Notes under the pieces: generated by a model
Database searches by the model: none
Told to the model about the DNA's origin: nothing
What the model saw: only the letters and a program-made list of their open reading frames with translations
Assembly: GCF_042676385.1 (NCBI RefSeq)
Contig: NZ_JBHTHA010000031.1
Coordinates: forward strand, 1-64,000
Reading direction: 5' to 3'
Length of the DNA stretch: 64,000 nt
From: Paenibacillus_E sp042676385
Lineage (GTDB): Bacteria > Bacillota > Bacilli > Paenibacillales > NBRC-103111
Part shown: in pieces, positions 49,897 to 59,555 of the stretch
How the letters are laid out: each line of letters begins with the position of its first letter
Numbering within the stretch: the stretch's first letter is position 1
Program-made: the position numbers and the translations under genes

Positions 49897-50876
49897 CTCT
49901 TCCTTAACATCCAGCTTTCAACGAGCTGATAAATATGGTCACTTAGCTTCTCAGCATCGTGGCGCAGATAGGTTCGGAACAACACGAGCCGGTCTGCAAT
50001 GACCCGGTACCCCCTCTTTGTCACTTCATCTAAATCCAGATGAACTGCTTTCGAGCCCTTCTCTGCGTATTTCGCTTGGACTTGGGGAGGAATTTCACCG
50101 TTGTTCACAATGACATAATCGAATAAATGATGCCCTAAGTGGTCGTGGATCGCTGCTAAGTGATCACTAACGGTATAGTCATCGGTTTCTCCGGGTTGTG
50201 TCATCACGTTACAAATGAACATCTTCACAGCGTCCGATTTCATAATCTCTTGCGCAACTTGGGGAACGAGCAGATTCGGCAGCAAGCTGGTGTACAAACT
50301 GCCAGGACCGCATAAGATGGCGTCCGCTTCCTGTATAGCCTGAATGGCTTCCGGCAGCGGCATGACGTCCGTGGGCTCAATAGATACGCGTTGGATGCGT
50401 CCCTCTGCCTTAGGAATTTGCGATTCACCTGTAATCAGGGCACCGTTCTCCATAATCGCTTTAAGCACAATCGCTTGACTCGATGCCGGCAGCACCCTGC
50501 CTTTGACAGCGAATACACGATTCATTTCTTGAACGGCAGTTACGAAATCGCCGGTGATATCGGTTAGCGCTGCCAAAATTAGATTTCCCAGACTGTGCCC
50601 GGCTAATCCGGTGCCCGACTGAAATCGATATTGGAGCATCAGCGACAGGAGAGGCTCCACATCTGCTAGTGCAGTCAGTACGTTGCGAATGTCTCCGGGC
50701 GGAGGCATCTGCATTTCATTACGGAGTATGCCGGAGCTTCCTCCATCATCTGCAACCGTAACGATTGCTGTGATGTCCACCGGTTTTTCCTTCAAGCCTC
50801 TAAGCATGACGGAGAGACCCGTACCGCCACCGATCACGACAATTTTGGGCGTGCGCTGTAAGTTATCACGTTTCAT
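49893..50876 (-). CDS. yvcK: YvcK/GlmR-family UDP-sugar-binding regulator
   Basis: The 327-residue cytosolic protein belongs to the YvcK/CofD-like family. VVIGGGTGLSVMLRGLKE and VADDGGSSGILRNEM form the N-terminal nucleotide-sugar site. DAILCGPGSLYTSLLPNLL and CNVMTQPGETDDYTV are further family blocks. B. subtilis GlmR binds UDP-GlcNAc and stimulates GlmS, needed for growth on gluconeogenic carbon. The start at 50876 follows AGAGGGTG. Confidence 0.93.
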   Translation of the reverse strand: MKRDNLQRTPKIVVIGGGTGLSVMLRGLKEKPVDITAIVTVADDGGSSGILRNEMQMPPPGDIRNVLTALADVEPLLSLMLQYRFQSGTGLAGHSLGNLILAALTDITGDFVTAVQEMNRVFAVKGRVLPASSQAIVLKAIMENGALITGESQIPKAEGRIQRVSIEPTDVMPLPEAIQAIQEADAILCGPGSLYTSLLPNLLVPQVAQEIMKSDAVKMFICNVMTQPGETDDYTVSDHLAAIHDHLGHHLFDYVIVNNGEIPPQVQAKYAEKGSKAVHLDLDEVTKRGYRVIADRLVLFRTYLRHDAEKLSDHIYQLVESWMLRKR

Positions 50877-50907
50877 TATTCTTTCACCCTCTTTATCGTG
50901 AGACTGG

Positions 50908-51795
50908 CTATACGCGATCCCGCTCCGCATCTCGATGGCTTACTCGCACGGCCTCAGTCTCACTGTTGCCGAGCACCTTGCCAAGGTATTCGGTAATGGC
51001 AACGGATCTATGCTTGCCTCCCGTGCACCCGATGCCGACGACGACCTGGCTCTTGCCTTCCTTCTTATACTGCGGCATAAGGAAGTTGAGCATATCGAGC
51101 AATTTCGTGAGAAATTCTTGCGTCTCCGTCCATTTCATCACATAGTCGTACACATCTGGGTCTTGGCCGGTCTGTGGGCGAAGTTGGTCCACGTAATGCG
51201 GATTCGGTAAAAAACGTACATCAAAGATCAAATCGGCATCGATGGGGATCCCATATTTAAATCCGAAAGAGATTACATTTATAGATATGCGATTTGATTC
51301 CAAATTGGTAAACCTGGATATAATTCTTTCTTTCAGTTGCGCCGGCTTCAGTGTGCTGGTATCAATCACTTGAGTAGCCAGACCTTTGAGCTCTTCGAGC
51401 AGCTTGCGCTCCAGGCCGATCCCTTCAAGCGGGACCCCATTCGGAGCCAACGGGTGGCGGCGCCGGCTTTCCTTGTATCGCTGAACGAGTGCTGCGTCTG
51501 TCGCATCCAAAAACAGAATTTCATAGGTCAACGTGAAATTTTCTTGGATAAGCCGTAGCGACTCTTGAAGCGCCGTAAAAAACTCACGCCCGCGCAAGTC
51601 AATCACCAAGGCCACTTTGCCGATTTTACCCATCGATTGCTCGATTAATTCTGCAAATTTGGGGATGAGCACCGGCGGCAAGTTATCGACGCAGAAAAAA
51701 CCGAGATCTTCAAGACTTTGCACGGCAATCGTCTTCCCGGCACCCGACATTCCTGTAATGATGACAAGCTTCGCTAAAGGGTGAATTTCTTCCAT
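50908..51795 (-). CDS. rapZ: RapZ/YvcJ nucleotide-binding protein
   Basis: The 295-residue P-loop ATPase/GTPase has Walker A ITGMSGAGKTIA, FFCVDNLPPVLIPKF, and the C-terminal VVGIGCTGGKHRSVAITEYL domain. In E. coli RapZ controls GlmZ sRNA; in B. subtilis YvcJ influences competence. It lies in the usual order before yvcK. Confidence 0.95.
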   Translation of the reverse strand: MEEIHPLAKLVIITGMSGAGKTIAVQSLEDLGFFCVDNLPPVLIPKFAELIEQSMGKIGKVALVIDLRGREFFTALQESLRLIQENFTLTYEILFLDATDAALVQRYKESRRRHPLAPNGVPLEGIGLERKLLEELKGLATQVIDTSTLKPAQLKERIISRFTNLESNRISINVISFGFKYGIPIDADLIFDVRFLPNPHYVDQLRPQTGQDPDVYDYVMKWTETQEFLTKLLDMLNFLMPQYKKEGKSQVVVGIGCTGGKHRSVAITEYLGKVLGNSETEAVRVSHRDAERDRV

Positions 51796-51878
51796 CGATT
51801 TGCACCTTCCTTTGGCGTGCGTTTCACGGGCAAAGACGGATTAGTCCCGCTTCCGCACAAACTTCAAATTGTGGGCGT

Positions 51879-52826
51879 CTATCGCAAATTCAAGCCTGCT
51901 GCGCCAACGACGCCTGCATCGTTACCTAGTGTTGCTGCGACAATTTCAACGCCTTCAGCAGCCGCTTCCGGTGTGTATTTCTTGAAGGTTTCACGAATCG
52001 GATTGAACAGGATCTCGCCCGCTTTGGACACGCCACCACCGATAATGAAACGCTTTGGATTCATAATAACAGCCATAGCAGCCATCGAACGACCGAGATA
52101 GTAAGCAGCACGGTTCACAATGCGCAGCGCTACTTCATCTCCGGACTTGGCTGCGTCGAATACATGCTTCGCTTCGATCTTCTCATGCAAGGCAAGCGAT
52201 GTGTGTTCACCGCGTTCTACCGCATCATTAGCCATACGAACGATACCCGTCGCAGAAGAAACGGTTTCAAGACAACCCACTTGACCGCATCCGCAATTAA
52301 TCGCTTCGATATCCGGCACAATCGACATATGTCCAAGCTCGCCAGCCATACCGGCAGAGCCTTGATAAATTTTACCGTTGATAATAATCCCGCCGCCTAC
52401 GCCTGTTCCCAGCGTATAGCAGACGACATTCGGAATACCCGCTCCGGCACCCGCCCACGCTTCGCCTAATGCGGCCACGTTGGCATCGTTATCGATTTTC
52501 ACCGTTTTGCCGAGCAAGGTTTCAAGTGTTTTCTTCGCAGGGACATTGCGCCATTGCAAGTTAGGAGAGAATTTAACGAAGCCTTCGGGAATATCCATGA
52601 ATCCCGCAAGCCCTGCACCAATACCAGCCACTTGCTCCCATTCAAAAGGAGAATCCTCGACAATTTGTCGCACATACTGAGCAATGCGCTCCAGCACGGC
52701 GTCAGAGCCCTGATCCGCACCTGTAGGTCCTTCATACGTGTGCAGCAGCTTACCCTGCTCGTCACAGATACCGACTTTAATATTGGTACCGCCTAAATCT
52801 ACACCGATATAAATCTGATTTGACAT
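51879..52826 (-). CDS. glcK: Glucokinase, ROK family
   Basis: The 315-residue ATP-dependent glucokinase has the phosphate loop IGVDLGGTNIKVGICDE, the LGTGVGGGIIINGKIYQG segment with catalytic context, GELGHMSI and the ROK zinc motif CGCGQVGCLE. Start at 52826 follows AGAGGTGA. The upstream region contains a folded element (52907-52995). It is placed between trxB and rapZ. Confidence 0.93.
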   Translation of the reverse strand: MSNQIYIGVDLGGTNIKVGICDEQGKLLHTYEGPTGADQGSDAVLERIAQYVRQIVEDSPFEWEQVAGIGAGLAGFMDIPEGFVKFSPNLQWRNVPAKKTLETLLGKTVKIDNDANVAALGEAWAGAGAGIPNVVCYTLGTGVGGGIIINGKIYQGSAGMAGELGHMSIVPDIEAINCGCGQVGCLETVSSATGIVRMANDAVERGEHTSLALHEKIEAKHVFDAAKSGDEVALRIVNRAAYYLGRSMAAMAVIMNPKRFIIGGGVSKAGEILFNPIRETFKKYTPEAAAEGVEIVAATLGNDAGVVGAAGLNLR

Positions 52827-52906
52827 TGCAAGGTCACCTCTACGAATAATCTTATAATTTTCGGATATTTTCCGGGGTCCCCGCAAAGTAATGTCCAAAC
52901 TCTCAT

Positions 52907-52995
52907 CGAAGCAATTCCAGAGAAGCGTGACCGCTTTAAGCGGTGAGTTTTGAAGCCAATCGAGCTAAAGCTCGATGTGGACGGAATATGCTTCG
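52907..52995. repeat. Intergenic element able to fold as a three-way junction
   Basis: Outer arms CGAAGCAATTCC (52907-52918) and GGAATATGCTTCG (52983-52995) enclose two perfect hairpins, ACCGCTTTAAGCGGT (52930-52944) and TCGAGCTAAAGCTCGA (52960-52975). It lies in the glcK leader, between trxB and glcK. It could be a mobile palindromic repeat or a structured RNA; I do not recognise it. Confidence 0.55.
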
Positions 52996-53095
52996 AAGGC
53001 TATGCGTCACTTTGTGGGGGTTATAATTGCTCCTGTTCCAACTATAAGTCAAGGTTGTATACAGGTCAAGATTGAACTAAGCCTTAGCAGAAAGA

Positions 53096-53126
53096 GAAAA
53101 CGTGGAAAGCATAGCCCTCCACGTTC
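53096..53126 (-). terminator. Terminator of trxB
   Basis: On the minus strand AACGTGGA pairs with TCCACGTT and is followed by TTCTCTTTC, 25 nt after the trxB stop. Confidence 0.7.
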
Positions 53127-53150
53127 ACTGTTACAACGGCTCCCGACGAT

Positions 53151-54098
53151 TTACAGCGTCTGGCTCCAATCGTGTACGATATGTCCCTCTAGGAACTTCT
53201 CACATTCCAGGGCAGCCGCGCATCCGCTTCCTGCTGCTGTGATCGCTTGACGATACTTCGTATCCTGTACGTCTCCGCAAGCGAAAACCCCAGGGATGTT
53301 CGTTTCTGTCGTGCCTGGTTTCACGATAATGTAACCATGCTCGTCAGTTTCGATTTGGCCGCCCAGGAATTTCGTATTCGGCGTGTGGCCGATCGCTACG
53401 AAAATACCGTCGGTTTCAATGATCTCTTCTTCACCGGTCACGTTGTTTTTCACCTTCAGGCCGGTTACACCTTTATCGCCGGCAACAACTTCAAGTGGCG
53501 TATTGTTAAGCGCCCATTTCACTTTCTCGTTGCCACGGGCGCGATCCTGCATGATTTTGGAAGCGCGCAGTTCATCTCGACGATGAACCAGACGAACTTC
53601 AGATGCAAAGCGAGTCAAGAAGTTCGCTTCTTCCATCGCGGAGTCCCCGCCGCCCACGACGATAATCTTTTTGCCGCGGAAAAAGAAGCCGTCGCACGTA
53701 GCGCAAGTGCTTACGCCGCGACCGATGTTTTCACGCTCATTCGTAATGCCAAGCAGCTTCGCTGATGCTCCGGTGGAGATGATCAAAGTTTCAGTTTCGA
53801 TCTCGCCAAGACCTTCGACTTGAAGCTTGAACGGACGGTTGGTAAGCTCTACTGAGTTGACCCAGCCGGTTTTGAATTCAGCGCCGAAGCGTTCTGCTTG
53901 CTTGCGCATATTTTCCATCAGTTCAGGTCCCATAATTCCTTCGGGGAACCCTGGAAAATTCTCAACTTCAGTAGTCGTGGTCAACTGACCGCCTGGCTCC
54001 GGACCTTCAATTACGAGCGGACTCAAATTAGCGCGAGCCAGATAAATGGCAGCTGTCAGACCGGATGGCCCTGTTCCTACAACGACGGATTTGTACAT
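53151..54098 (-). CDS. trxB: Thioredoxin reductase
   Basis: The 315-residue FAD flavoenzyme reduces thioredoxin with NADPH. FAD site VVGTGPSGLTAAIYLARA, redox pair CATC in GVSTCATCDGFFFRG, NADPH site VVGGGDSAMEEANFL and the C-terminal FACGDVQDTKYRQAITAAG are complete. Confidence 0.97.
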   Translation of the reverse strand: MYKSVVVGTGPSGLTAAIYLARANLSPLVIEGPEPGGQLTTTTEVENFPGFPEGIMGPELMENMRKQAERFGAEFKTGWVNSVELTNRPFKLQVEGLGEIETETLIISTGASAKLLGITNERENIGRGVSTCATCDGFFFRGKKIIVVGGGDSAMEEANFLTRFASEVRLVHRRDELRASKIMQDRARGNEKVKWALNNTPLEVVAGDKGVTGLKVKNNVTGEEEIIETDGIFVAIGHTPNTKFLGGQIETDEHGYIIVKPGTTETNIPGVFACGDVQDTKYRQAITAAGSGCAAALECEKFLEGHIVHDWSQTL

Positions 54099-54237
54099 AT
54101 GGTTTCCCTCCTAAGTGTTTTCTGTATAATAACCTTCTTCGCAAGCAGAAGCTTACGATACGTTTTCTTTGGTGTTAGTCTGGCTGTCGGTTAATTTATA
54201 TATGAAAGCAGGCGTTCTTCACAGAAGCGCCCAGCCA

Positions 54238-55974
54238 TCAAATGCTTGTGAATTTCGGAAAGATGGCCTCCATTTTCTCACGCAGACCGCAAGTATCATC
54301 GATGAGCTTTACGTTGCGGCTAATCGTAGATACGGTGACTCCATAACGATTGGACACTTCCTGATAGGAAATGGCTCGACGATGCATTTTGGCAATTAAA
54401 TATTCCAGTGCTGCTGCCCAGCCTTCCGACTTCTGAATCTTAGGCACGCCAGGATATATCTTGGTCAAAAACTCGACCCAAAGAATTTCCAAGTCGTACT
54501 GCTGAATCATATCGTAACGCTTGTGCATATGAGAAAGCGCCGTTTCCATCACACCTTGCCATTTGGCATCCCAAACAGGCAATTGAGGAGAATATGGCGA
54601 TGCTTCCACCATGATTTCCCGGTTTTCCAGAAATGCAGGCAACGGATCGCGGATTCCCATGCTGCGAAGCACGAATATCGCGACTTTTTTCAAATAATCG
54701 TCTTCTTCACGTTCTAGAATAAAGTCTTGCAAAGCATCTCTAACTTCATTGTCTGCAATCAATCCGAAAGCCTGAATAACCTGCAGCTTGGTGTCCATAT
54801 CCCCATGCCGCAGCGCCCAGAAGAAAGAAGAACGCACAAGCGGATCTTTCTTCAATTGTTCCGGAATACCCTGCGTGGATTTCTCCAGAACACGGAATTG
54901 CTCCTCAAAAGGCAAATGGTAATGATAGCTCCATGTGGGCGTAGCTTGGCTCGTCTCGCGGGTTTGCAACTGCTCCAGATAAAACTTGGAGATTTCCGTA
55001 CCGGGATCAAGTTTCTCTACTTGCTTCCACTGACGGTACGCCTCAGCGAATCGGCCAATATGGCAAGCTGCAACAGCTGTGTAATGAAACAGACATGGAT
55101 CTGCAGAACCTTCTCCTGCTTTGAGCAGACGTTTAAATAAGTGATACGCCTTTTCGTGCTCGCCTAGGATACCCATCGTCGTCGCCAGTTTGAACACATG
55201 GTCATGCTGATACGGAAACGTCTTGCGCAGCAAGTCGACCAGTTCCGCCAGTTCTTGCTTATTGCCGAAATGCTGGTGAAATATCGCCAAATTACAAAGT
55301 GCGTGCAGATTACCGGCGTCAATCTCAAGAACCCCGTGAATCGTCTCCATTGCTTTCTCGAACTGGCCCATGTAGTAATAGGCTAACGCGAGATTGTTGC
55401 GAGCCGCCGTGAAATCCGGATGCTTCTTCGCAATCTTCTCCAGCTGTCTGACCGCCTCGGCGAACTTGCCTTCTTCCAGCAACGCACGGGCTTTATCATG
55501 CTCGAAGAGCCCTTCTCGACTCTTAATGCTAGTGAGAGGGGCAGGACGTTCGAGCTCGTAACTGAGCATTTCCATCATTTCTTCCGATTCGTCCATAAAC
55601 TGTCCGGTCGGATCGTTTTCCAGATAGCGAACTAACGCTTGTTCCGCCAGTTCGTAGCTTTCCATGTTGGCGTAATTATTAGCCATATAAAAATAACATT
55701 CCGTCATCGTAGGATCGATGACATCAAGGATATGCTGCAAGATTTGGTTCGACTCTTCATAATTGCCCATCTCGGAGAGAACCCCCGCGAGATTGCAGTG
55801 ATTCACAGGATTATCCTGCTCATATTCTGCGGCTCGCCGGAAATATTTCAATGCCTTATCATAGTGAAACCGATCCAAAGATTGAACCGCTCTCTCGAAA
55901 AAGAAGGCGGCATCCATGTTAATCGAGATGACTTTAGGCTTGGGTGTATCGGACACGCGCTTAATCTTTTCCAT
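54238..55974 (-). CDS. TPR-repeat protein with C-terminal helix-turn-helix (YvcD-like)
   Basis: The 578-residue protein contains several tetratricopeptide-type helical pairs (FHYDKALKYFRRAAEYEQDN, NYEESNQILQHILDVIDP, GKFAEAVRQLEKIAKKHPDF, FEKAMETIHGVLEIDAGN). The C-terminus has a helix-turn-helix-like stretch (ISYQEVSNRYGVTVSTISRN). A TPR gene sits next to trxB in B. subtilis as well. The combination suggests protein-protein contacts plus possible DNA binding; the function is unknown. Confidence 0.82.
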   Translation of the reverse strand: MEKIKRVSDTPKPKVISINMDAAFFFERAVQSLDRFHYDKALKYFRRAAEYEQDNPVNHCNLAGVLSEMGNYEESNQILQHILDVIDPTMTECYFYMANNYANMESYELAEQALVRYLENDPTGQFMDESEEMMEMLSYELERPAPLTSIKSREGLFEHDKARALLEEGKFAEAVRQLEKIAKKHPDFTAARNNLALAYYYMGQFEKAMETIHGVLEIDAGNLHALCNLAIFHQHFGNKQELAELVDLLRKTFPYQHDHVFKLATTMGILGEHEKAYHLFKRLLKAGEGSADPCLFHYTAVAACHIGRFAEAYRQWKQVEKLDPGTEISKFYLEQLQTRETSQATPTWSYHYHLPFEEQFRVLEKSTQGIPEQLKKDPLVRSSFFWALRHGDMDTKLQVIQAFGLIADNEVRDALQDFILEREEDDYLKKVAIFVLRSMGIRDPLPAFLENREIMVEASPYSPQLPVWDAKWQGVMETALSHMHKRYDMIQQYDLEILWVEFLTKIYPGVPKIQKSEGWAAALEYLIAKMHRRAISYQEVSNRYGVTVSTISRNVKLIDDTCGLREKMEAIFPKFTSI

Positions 55975-56113
55975 AGCAAGACACCTCCGGCTTAATTGTT
56001 ACGATCAAATTATACCATAGATCGCCCGGAAGCCAAAAACTTTCATCGGATGCGGTGTTGAACTCGGTTTGTAAAGTAAATAAAGGTTTTAAAAGTCGGC
56101 TTTCAAAACCGAG

Positions 56114-56191
56114 AAGGTTGGACGAAATCCGAGGAACGAGGAACGGAGCGTAGGTGAGCCTACGAGAGTACCGCAGTTCCCGGATTTCGTT
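56114..56191. repeat. Long intergenic cruciform element
   Basis: ACGAAATCCG (56122-56131) pairs with CGGATTTCGT (56181-56190), then GGAAC with GTTCC, and an inner CGTAGG-TGAG-CCTACG hairpin completes a nested cruciform. It lies in the 283-nt gap between prs and the TPR gene. The neighbouring bases (AAGGTTTT...AAAACC) add further pairing. It looks like a dispersed palindromic repeat; genome copies cannot be counted from here. Confidence 0.6.
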
Positions 56192-56257
56192 CAAGATTCG
56201 ATGCCGAATTACTTCCTGAATCACTTCGTTATCAAAGCTGTTTTTTAAAACTTCCTC

Positions 56258-57208
56258 TTACACGCCGCCGTATTTGAAGAGGGAGGATAGGGACCCACCA
56301 TCGTTAATAATGCGGATTGCATCGGACAATAACGGCGCTACGGAGAGCACACGGAATTTATCGGAGTGGTCATCCGGAATCGCGATGGAGTCCGTGATGA
56401 TGACTTCCTTAATGTTCGGGTGATCCAGACGCTGCAGGGCTGGGCCGGAGAATACAGGATGCGTCGCACAAATGTAAACGTCATGCGCGCCTCTTTCTTT
56501 GAGACCCTCTACAACGTTCACGATCGTTGTCCCGGTATCGATTAAGTCTTCGATGATAATCGGCGTACGGCCAGCAACGTCTCCGATTACGTGCGTAATA
56601 ACGGATTCATTGTGAGCGGGACGCTTTTTAATCATCATAGCGAAAGGCGCATCGAGAATGTTTGCCATTTTCTCAGCTGTCGTTGCACGACCTGCATCCG
56701 GAGATACGATAATCGGATCGGGCAGGTTTTTCTTTTTGATGCAGTCACTGATGACGTCAAGCGCCGTCAGATGATCCACAGGGATATTGAAGAAGCCTTG
56801 AATCGCAGGAGCATGCAGGTCGATCGTAACAACGCGATTCGCGCCTGCAGCGCTGAACAAGTCGGCTACTAATTTAGCAGAAATTGGCTCACGCGGAGCA
56901 GCTTTACGTTCTTGACGGGAGTAACCATAGTAAGGGATGACAAGGTTGACCGTTCTTGCGGATGCTCTTTTCGCCGCATCCATCATAACCAGAAGCTCCA
57001 TCATGTGCTCATTGATCGGATGGGAGAACGTTTGTACTAGAAATACGTCGCAGTTACGAATCGTTTCTTCGTAGAGACAGTAGATTTCTCCGCTTTTGAA
57101 ACGGGATAATTTGATTTGTCCAAGTGGCTGGCCGAGTTCTTTACAAATACGTTCCGCAAGCTTCGGATTCGAAGATCCGGAAAAAATTTTAACATTGTCG
57201 CTATACAT
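56258..57208 (-). CDS. prs: Ribose-phosphate pyrophosphokinase
   Basis: The 316-residue enzyme makes PRPP from ribose 5-phosphate and ATP. The ATP flag region and the PRPP loop IVSPDAGRATTAEKMA, IIIEDLIDTGTTIVNVVEG are present, as is VIPYYGYSRQERKA. PRPP feeds the first step of histidine synthesis, matching the neighbouring his operon. Many Paenibacillus carry a second copy by glmU; whether this is the only one is unseen. Confidence 0.95.
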   Translation of the reverse strand: MYSDNVKIFSGSSNPKLAERICKELGQPLGQIKLSRFKSGEIYCLYEETIRNCDVFLVQTFSHPINEHMMELLVMMDAAKRASARTVNLVIPYYGYSRQERKAAPREPISAKLVADLFSAAGANRVVTIDLHAPAIQGFFNIPVDHLTALDVISDCIKKKNLPDPIIVSPDAGRATTAEKMANILDAPFAMMIKKRPAHNESVITHVIGDVAGRTPIIIEDLIDTGTTIVNVVEGLKERGAHDVYICATHPVFSGPALQRLDHPNIKEVIITDSIAIPDDHSDKFRVLSVAPLLSDAIRIINDGGSLSSLFKYGGV

Positions 57209-57283
57209 GGTTAACGGTTACCTCCGAAGATTCATTAAATAGATTATTCCTGACTTCCTCATTATACATGAAAGGTGTCGAAT

Positions 57284-58090
57284 TTAAAAAGTAACAAGAT
57301 GTCGTTTTCTTGCAGAAAATGTGGCTATTTCGTTAAATCCGATCATTTTCAAGAGGTTCCGGGCCTGGTCCAAATATTGGAACAACCGTTCTGGCTGGTG
57401 TGCATCCGATCCAATTGTCAAGGGGATTCCCACCTTATGGCAATACTCCAGCATGCGGCGGCTTGGAAACATTTCTTCACACGGCATGCGAAGACCGGAA
57501 GCATTAAGTTCAATGGCGAGACCATGCTCTTTCACGGTATCTAACGCAGCCTTTTCCAGCTCCCACGGGTCGCGGTCCGGCTTGTAGCCAAAGCGTTTGA
57601 TCACATCGATATGCCCGATATAGTCATAAAATCCAGTACGAACAGCTTTTTTCACTGCATCGTAGTATTGCGTATACACCTCGTAAATATCCTTGCCTTC
57701 CCAGCCTGCTAATTGCCTGAAGTCCGAGATATCCCACTCACCCAGAAAATGAACGGAACCGATGACATAATCCCATGGATAAGCTTTGATGATCGCTTCG
57801 ATCTCCGCTTCATAGCCTTCGATATAATCGCCTTCGAGACCAACACGGATATCGATCTGATCCTTGTATTTTTCTTTCAATTGCAGGCACTCCTCGACAT
57901 AGCGAGGCAGTTCATCCATCGGCATGGCCATCTCCGGCCAATACGTCTGCGGATCCACATGCAAAAGCGGCATATGATCCGACAGCCCTAATTGCGTGAG
58001 CCCGATCTCGATGCCGCGTTTGACGTAGGCCTCCAGTTCCCCGGAAGCGTGACCGCAGCGTACATGATGTGTATGATAATCAATCAACAT
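57284..58090 (-). CDS. hisJ: Histidinol-phosphatase, PHP family
   Basis: The 268-residue metal-dependent phosphatase removes phosphate from histidinol phosphate. The PHP motifs are DYHTHHVRCGHASGE, GLSDHMPLLH, GSVHFLGEWD and GSDAHQPERLFQ, carrying the trinuclear metal ligands. It is the last gene of the his operon, 26 nt after hisIE. The monofunctional HisB here lacks a phosphatase domain, so HisJ supplies that step. Confidence 0.93.
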   Translation of the reverse strand: MLIDYHTHHVRCGHASGELEAYVKRGIEIGLTQLGLSDHMPLLHVDPQTYWPEMAMPMDELPRYVEECLQLKEKYKDQIDIRVGLEGDYIEGYEAEIEAIIKAYPWDYVIGSVHFLGEWDISDFRQLAGWEGKDIYEVYTQYYDAVKKAVRTGFYDYIGHIDVIKRFGYKPDRDPWELEKAALDTVKEHGLAIELNASGLRMPCEEMFPSRRMLEYCHKVGIPLTIGSDAHQPERLFQYLDQARNLLKMIGFNEIATFSARKRHLVTF

Positions 58091-58116
58091 CTTGGTATCA
58101 CTCCAGGTCGTTCATA

Positions 58117-58770
58117 TTATTTTTTCACGTGTCTGCTCGCCAATTCCTTCATAACGTCATCTAGCGGCAGTTTGTTGTTGCGCAAGAGAACCATCAAGTG
58201 GAAAATGAGATCGCTCGCTTCGTAACGAAGCTCGTCGTTATCTTTATTTTTGGCTGCGATGATGACCTCGGCAGTTTCTTCGCCCACTTTTTTCAAGATT
58301 TTGTCGACGCCTTTTTCGAACAAGTAAGTCGTATAAGCACCTTCAGGACGCTCGGCATCGCGCGATGCGATAACGGCTTCCAGCTCGGACAAGATCGCGA
58401 AACGGTCGCCCGCAGAAGCGACAGTGGAAGCAGCCGATTCCGTTTCCAACGGAATGTTCTCGGTGAAGCAAGTATATGTGCCGTTATGGCAGGCTGGTCC
58501 CACTTGTTCCACGAGCACTAGCAGTGTATCCGCGTCGCAGTCGTAGCGAAGTGCCTTGACCTTCTGTGTGTGGCCGGACGTAGCGCCTTTGTTCCACAGT
58601 TCCTGACGCGAACGGCTCCAGAACCAGGTATCCCCGGTTTGAATCGTACGCTGCAGCGACTCGCTGTTCATGTAAGCCAGCATGAGCACTTCTTTGCTGA
58701 TCGCATCCTGTACAACAGCTGGAACTAATCCTTGGGCATCATATTTGATCGTATCTAACGCGATTGTCAT
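58117..58770 (-). CDS. hisIE: Bifunctional phosphoribosyl-AMP cyclohydrolase/phosphoribosyl-ATP pyrophosphatase
   Basis: The 217-residue fusion carries HisI (residues about 1-115: LMLAYMNSESLQRTIQTGD, the Zn-Cys in RYDCDADTLLVLVEQVGPACHNG) and HisE (about 120-217: FLxKGVDKILKKVGEETAEVI type helix). It performs steps two and three of histidine synthesis. Its start overlaps the hisF stop (ATGA). Confidence 0.96.
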   Translation of the reverse strand: MTIALDTIKYDAQGLVPAVVQDAISKEVLMLAYMNSESLQRTIQTGDTWFWSRSRQELWNKGATSGHTQKVKALRYDCDADTLLVLVEQVGPACHNGTYTCFTENIPLETESAASTVASAGDRFAILSELEAVIASRDAERPEGAYTTYLFEKGVDKILKKVGEETAEVIIAAKNKDNDELRYEASDLIFHLMVLLRNNKLPLDDVMKELASRHVKK

Positions 58771-59525
58771 CGGATTTCAACCCCTTTGCCTTTAAGGTCG
58801 TCTTTGACCCCTTGAATCGTTAATTCTTTATAGTGAAAAATAGTCGCCGCAAGGCCGGCATCGGCCTTACCTTCCGTGAACACATCATAAAAATGATCCG
58901 CTCGTCCCGCTCCGCCAGAGGCGATCACCGGGATCGTCAGCAGCTCGGATACAGCGCGCGTCAGCTTCAGGTCGAAGCCGTCCTTCGTACCGTCGGCATC
59001 CATGCTGGTCAGCAGAATCTCGCCTGCGCCAAGCTCTTCCATTCGCTTCGCCCACTCCAGCGTCTTGATGCCTGTGGCATTGCGCCCGCCGTGGGTGAAC
59101 ACTTCCCACTCGCCCCACTCGCTGTTAAACTTCGCATCGATCGCGACAACGACACACTGGGAGCCGAACTTGCGCGCTCCGTCGGAGACAAGCTGCGGGT
59201 TGCGAACCGCCGCCGTGTTAATACCGATCTTATCCGCTCCAGCCCGCAGGAGCCGCTTCATGTCATCAACGCTGGAGATGCCGCCGCCGACGGTAAAAGG
59301 AATCGTGATCTCGCCCGCTGTCTGACGAACGACTTCAACCATCGTTGCACGCCCTTCCACCGATGCAGAGATGTCCAGGAAAACAAGCTCATCCGCGCCT
59401 TCTTTATCATAAATGGCAGCGAGCTCAACCGGATCGCCCGCGTCGCGCAAGTTGACGAAATTAACGCCTTTGACCACCCTGCCGTCCTTGACGTCCAGGC
59501 AAGGGATTATTCTTTTGGCTAACAT
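58767..59525 (-). CDS. hisF: Imidazole glycerol phosphate synthase cyclase subunit
   Basis: The 252-residue barrel forms imidazole glycerol phosphate and AICAR with ammonia from HisH. IIPCLDVKDGRVVKGVNF (catalytic Asp), FLDISASVEGR and GEILLTSMDADGTKDGFD (second Asp) are standard, with the phosphate site ASGGAGRADHF. Upstream AAAGGAG supports the start. Confidence 0.97.
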   Translation of the reverse strand: MLAKRIIPCLDVKDGRVVKGVNFVNLRDAGDPVELAAIYDKEGADELVFLDISASVEGRATMVEVVRQTAGEITIPFTVGGGISSVDDMKRLLRAGADKIGINTAAVRNPQLVSDGARKFGSQCVVVAIDAKFNSEWGEWEVFTHGGRNATGIKTLEWAKRMEELGAGEILLTSMDADGTKDGFDLKLTRAVSELLTIPVIASGGAGRADHFYDVFTEGKADAGLAATIFHYKELTIQGVKDDLKGKGVEIR

Positions 59526-59555
59526 GGGGATGCATCTCCTTTCTTGAAAAAGATT

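Noticed and set aside
58833..59522. Plus-strand frame of 229 codons opposite hisF
   Set aside because: Antisense to a clear HisF with all catalytic motifs; no family resemblance or start signal.
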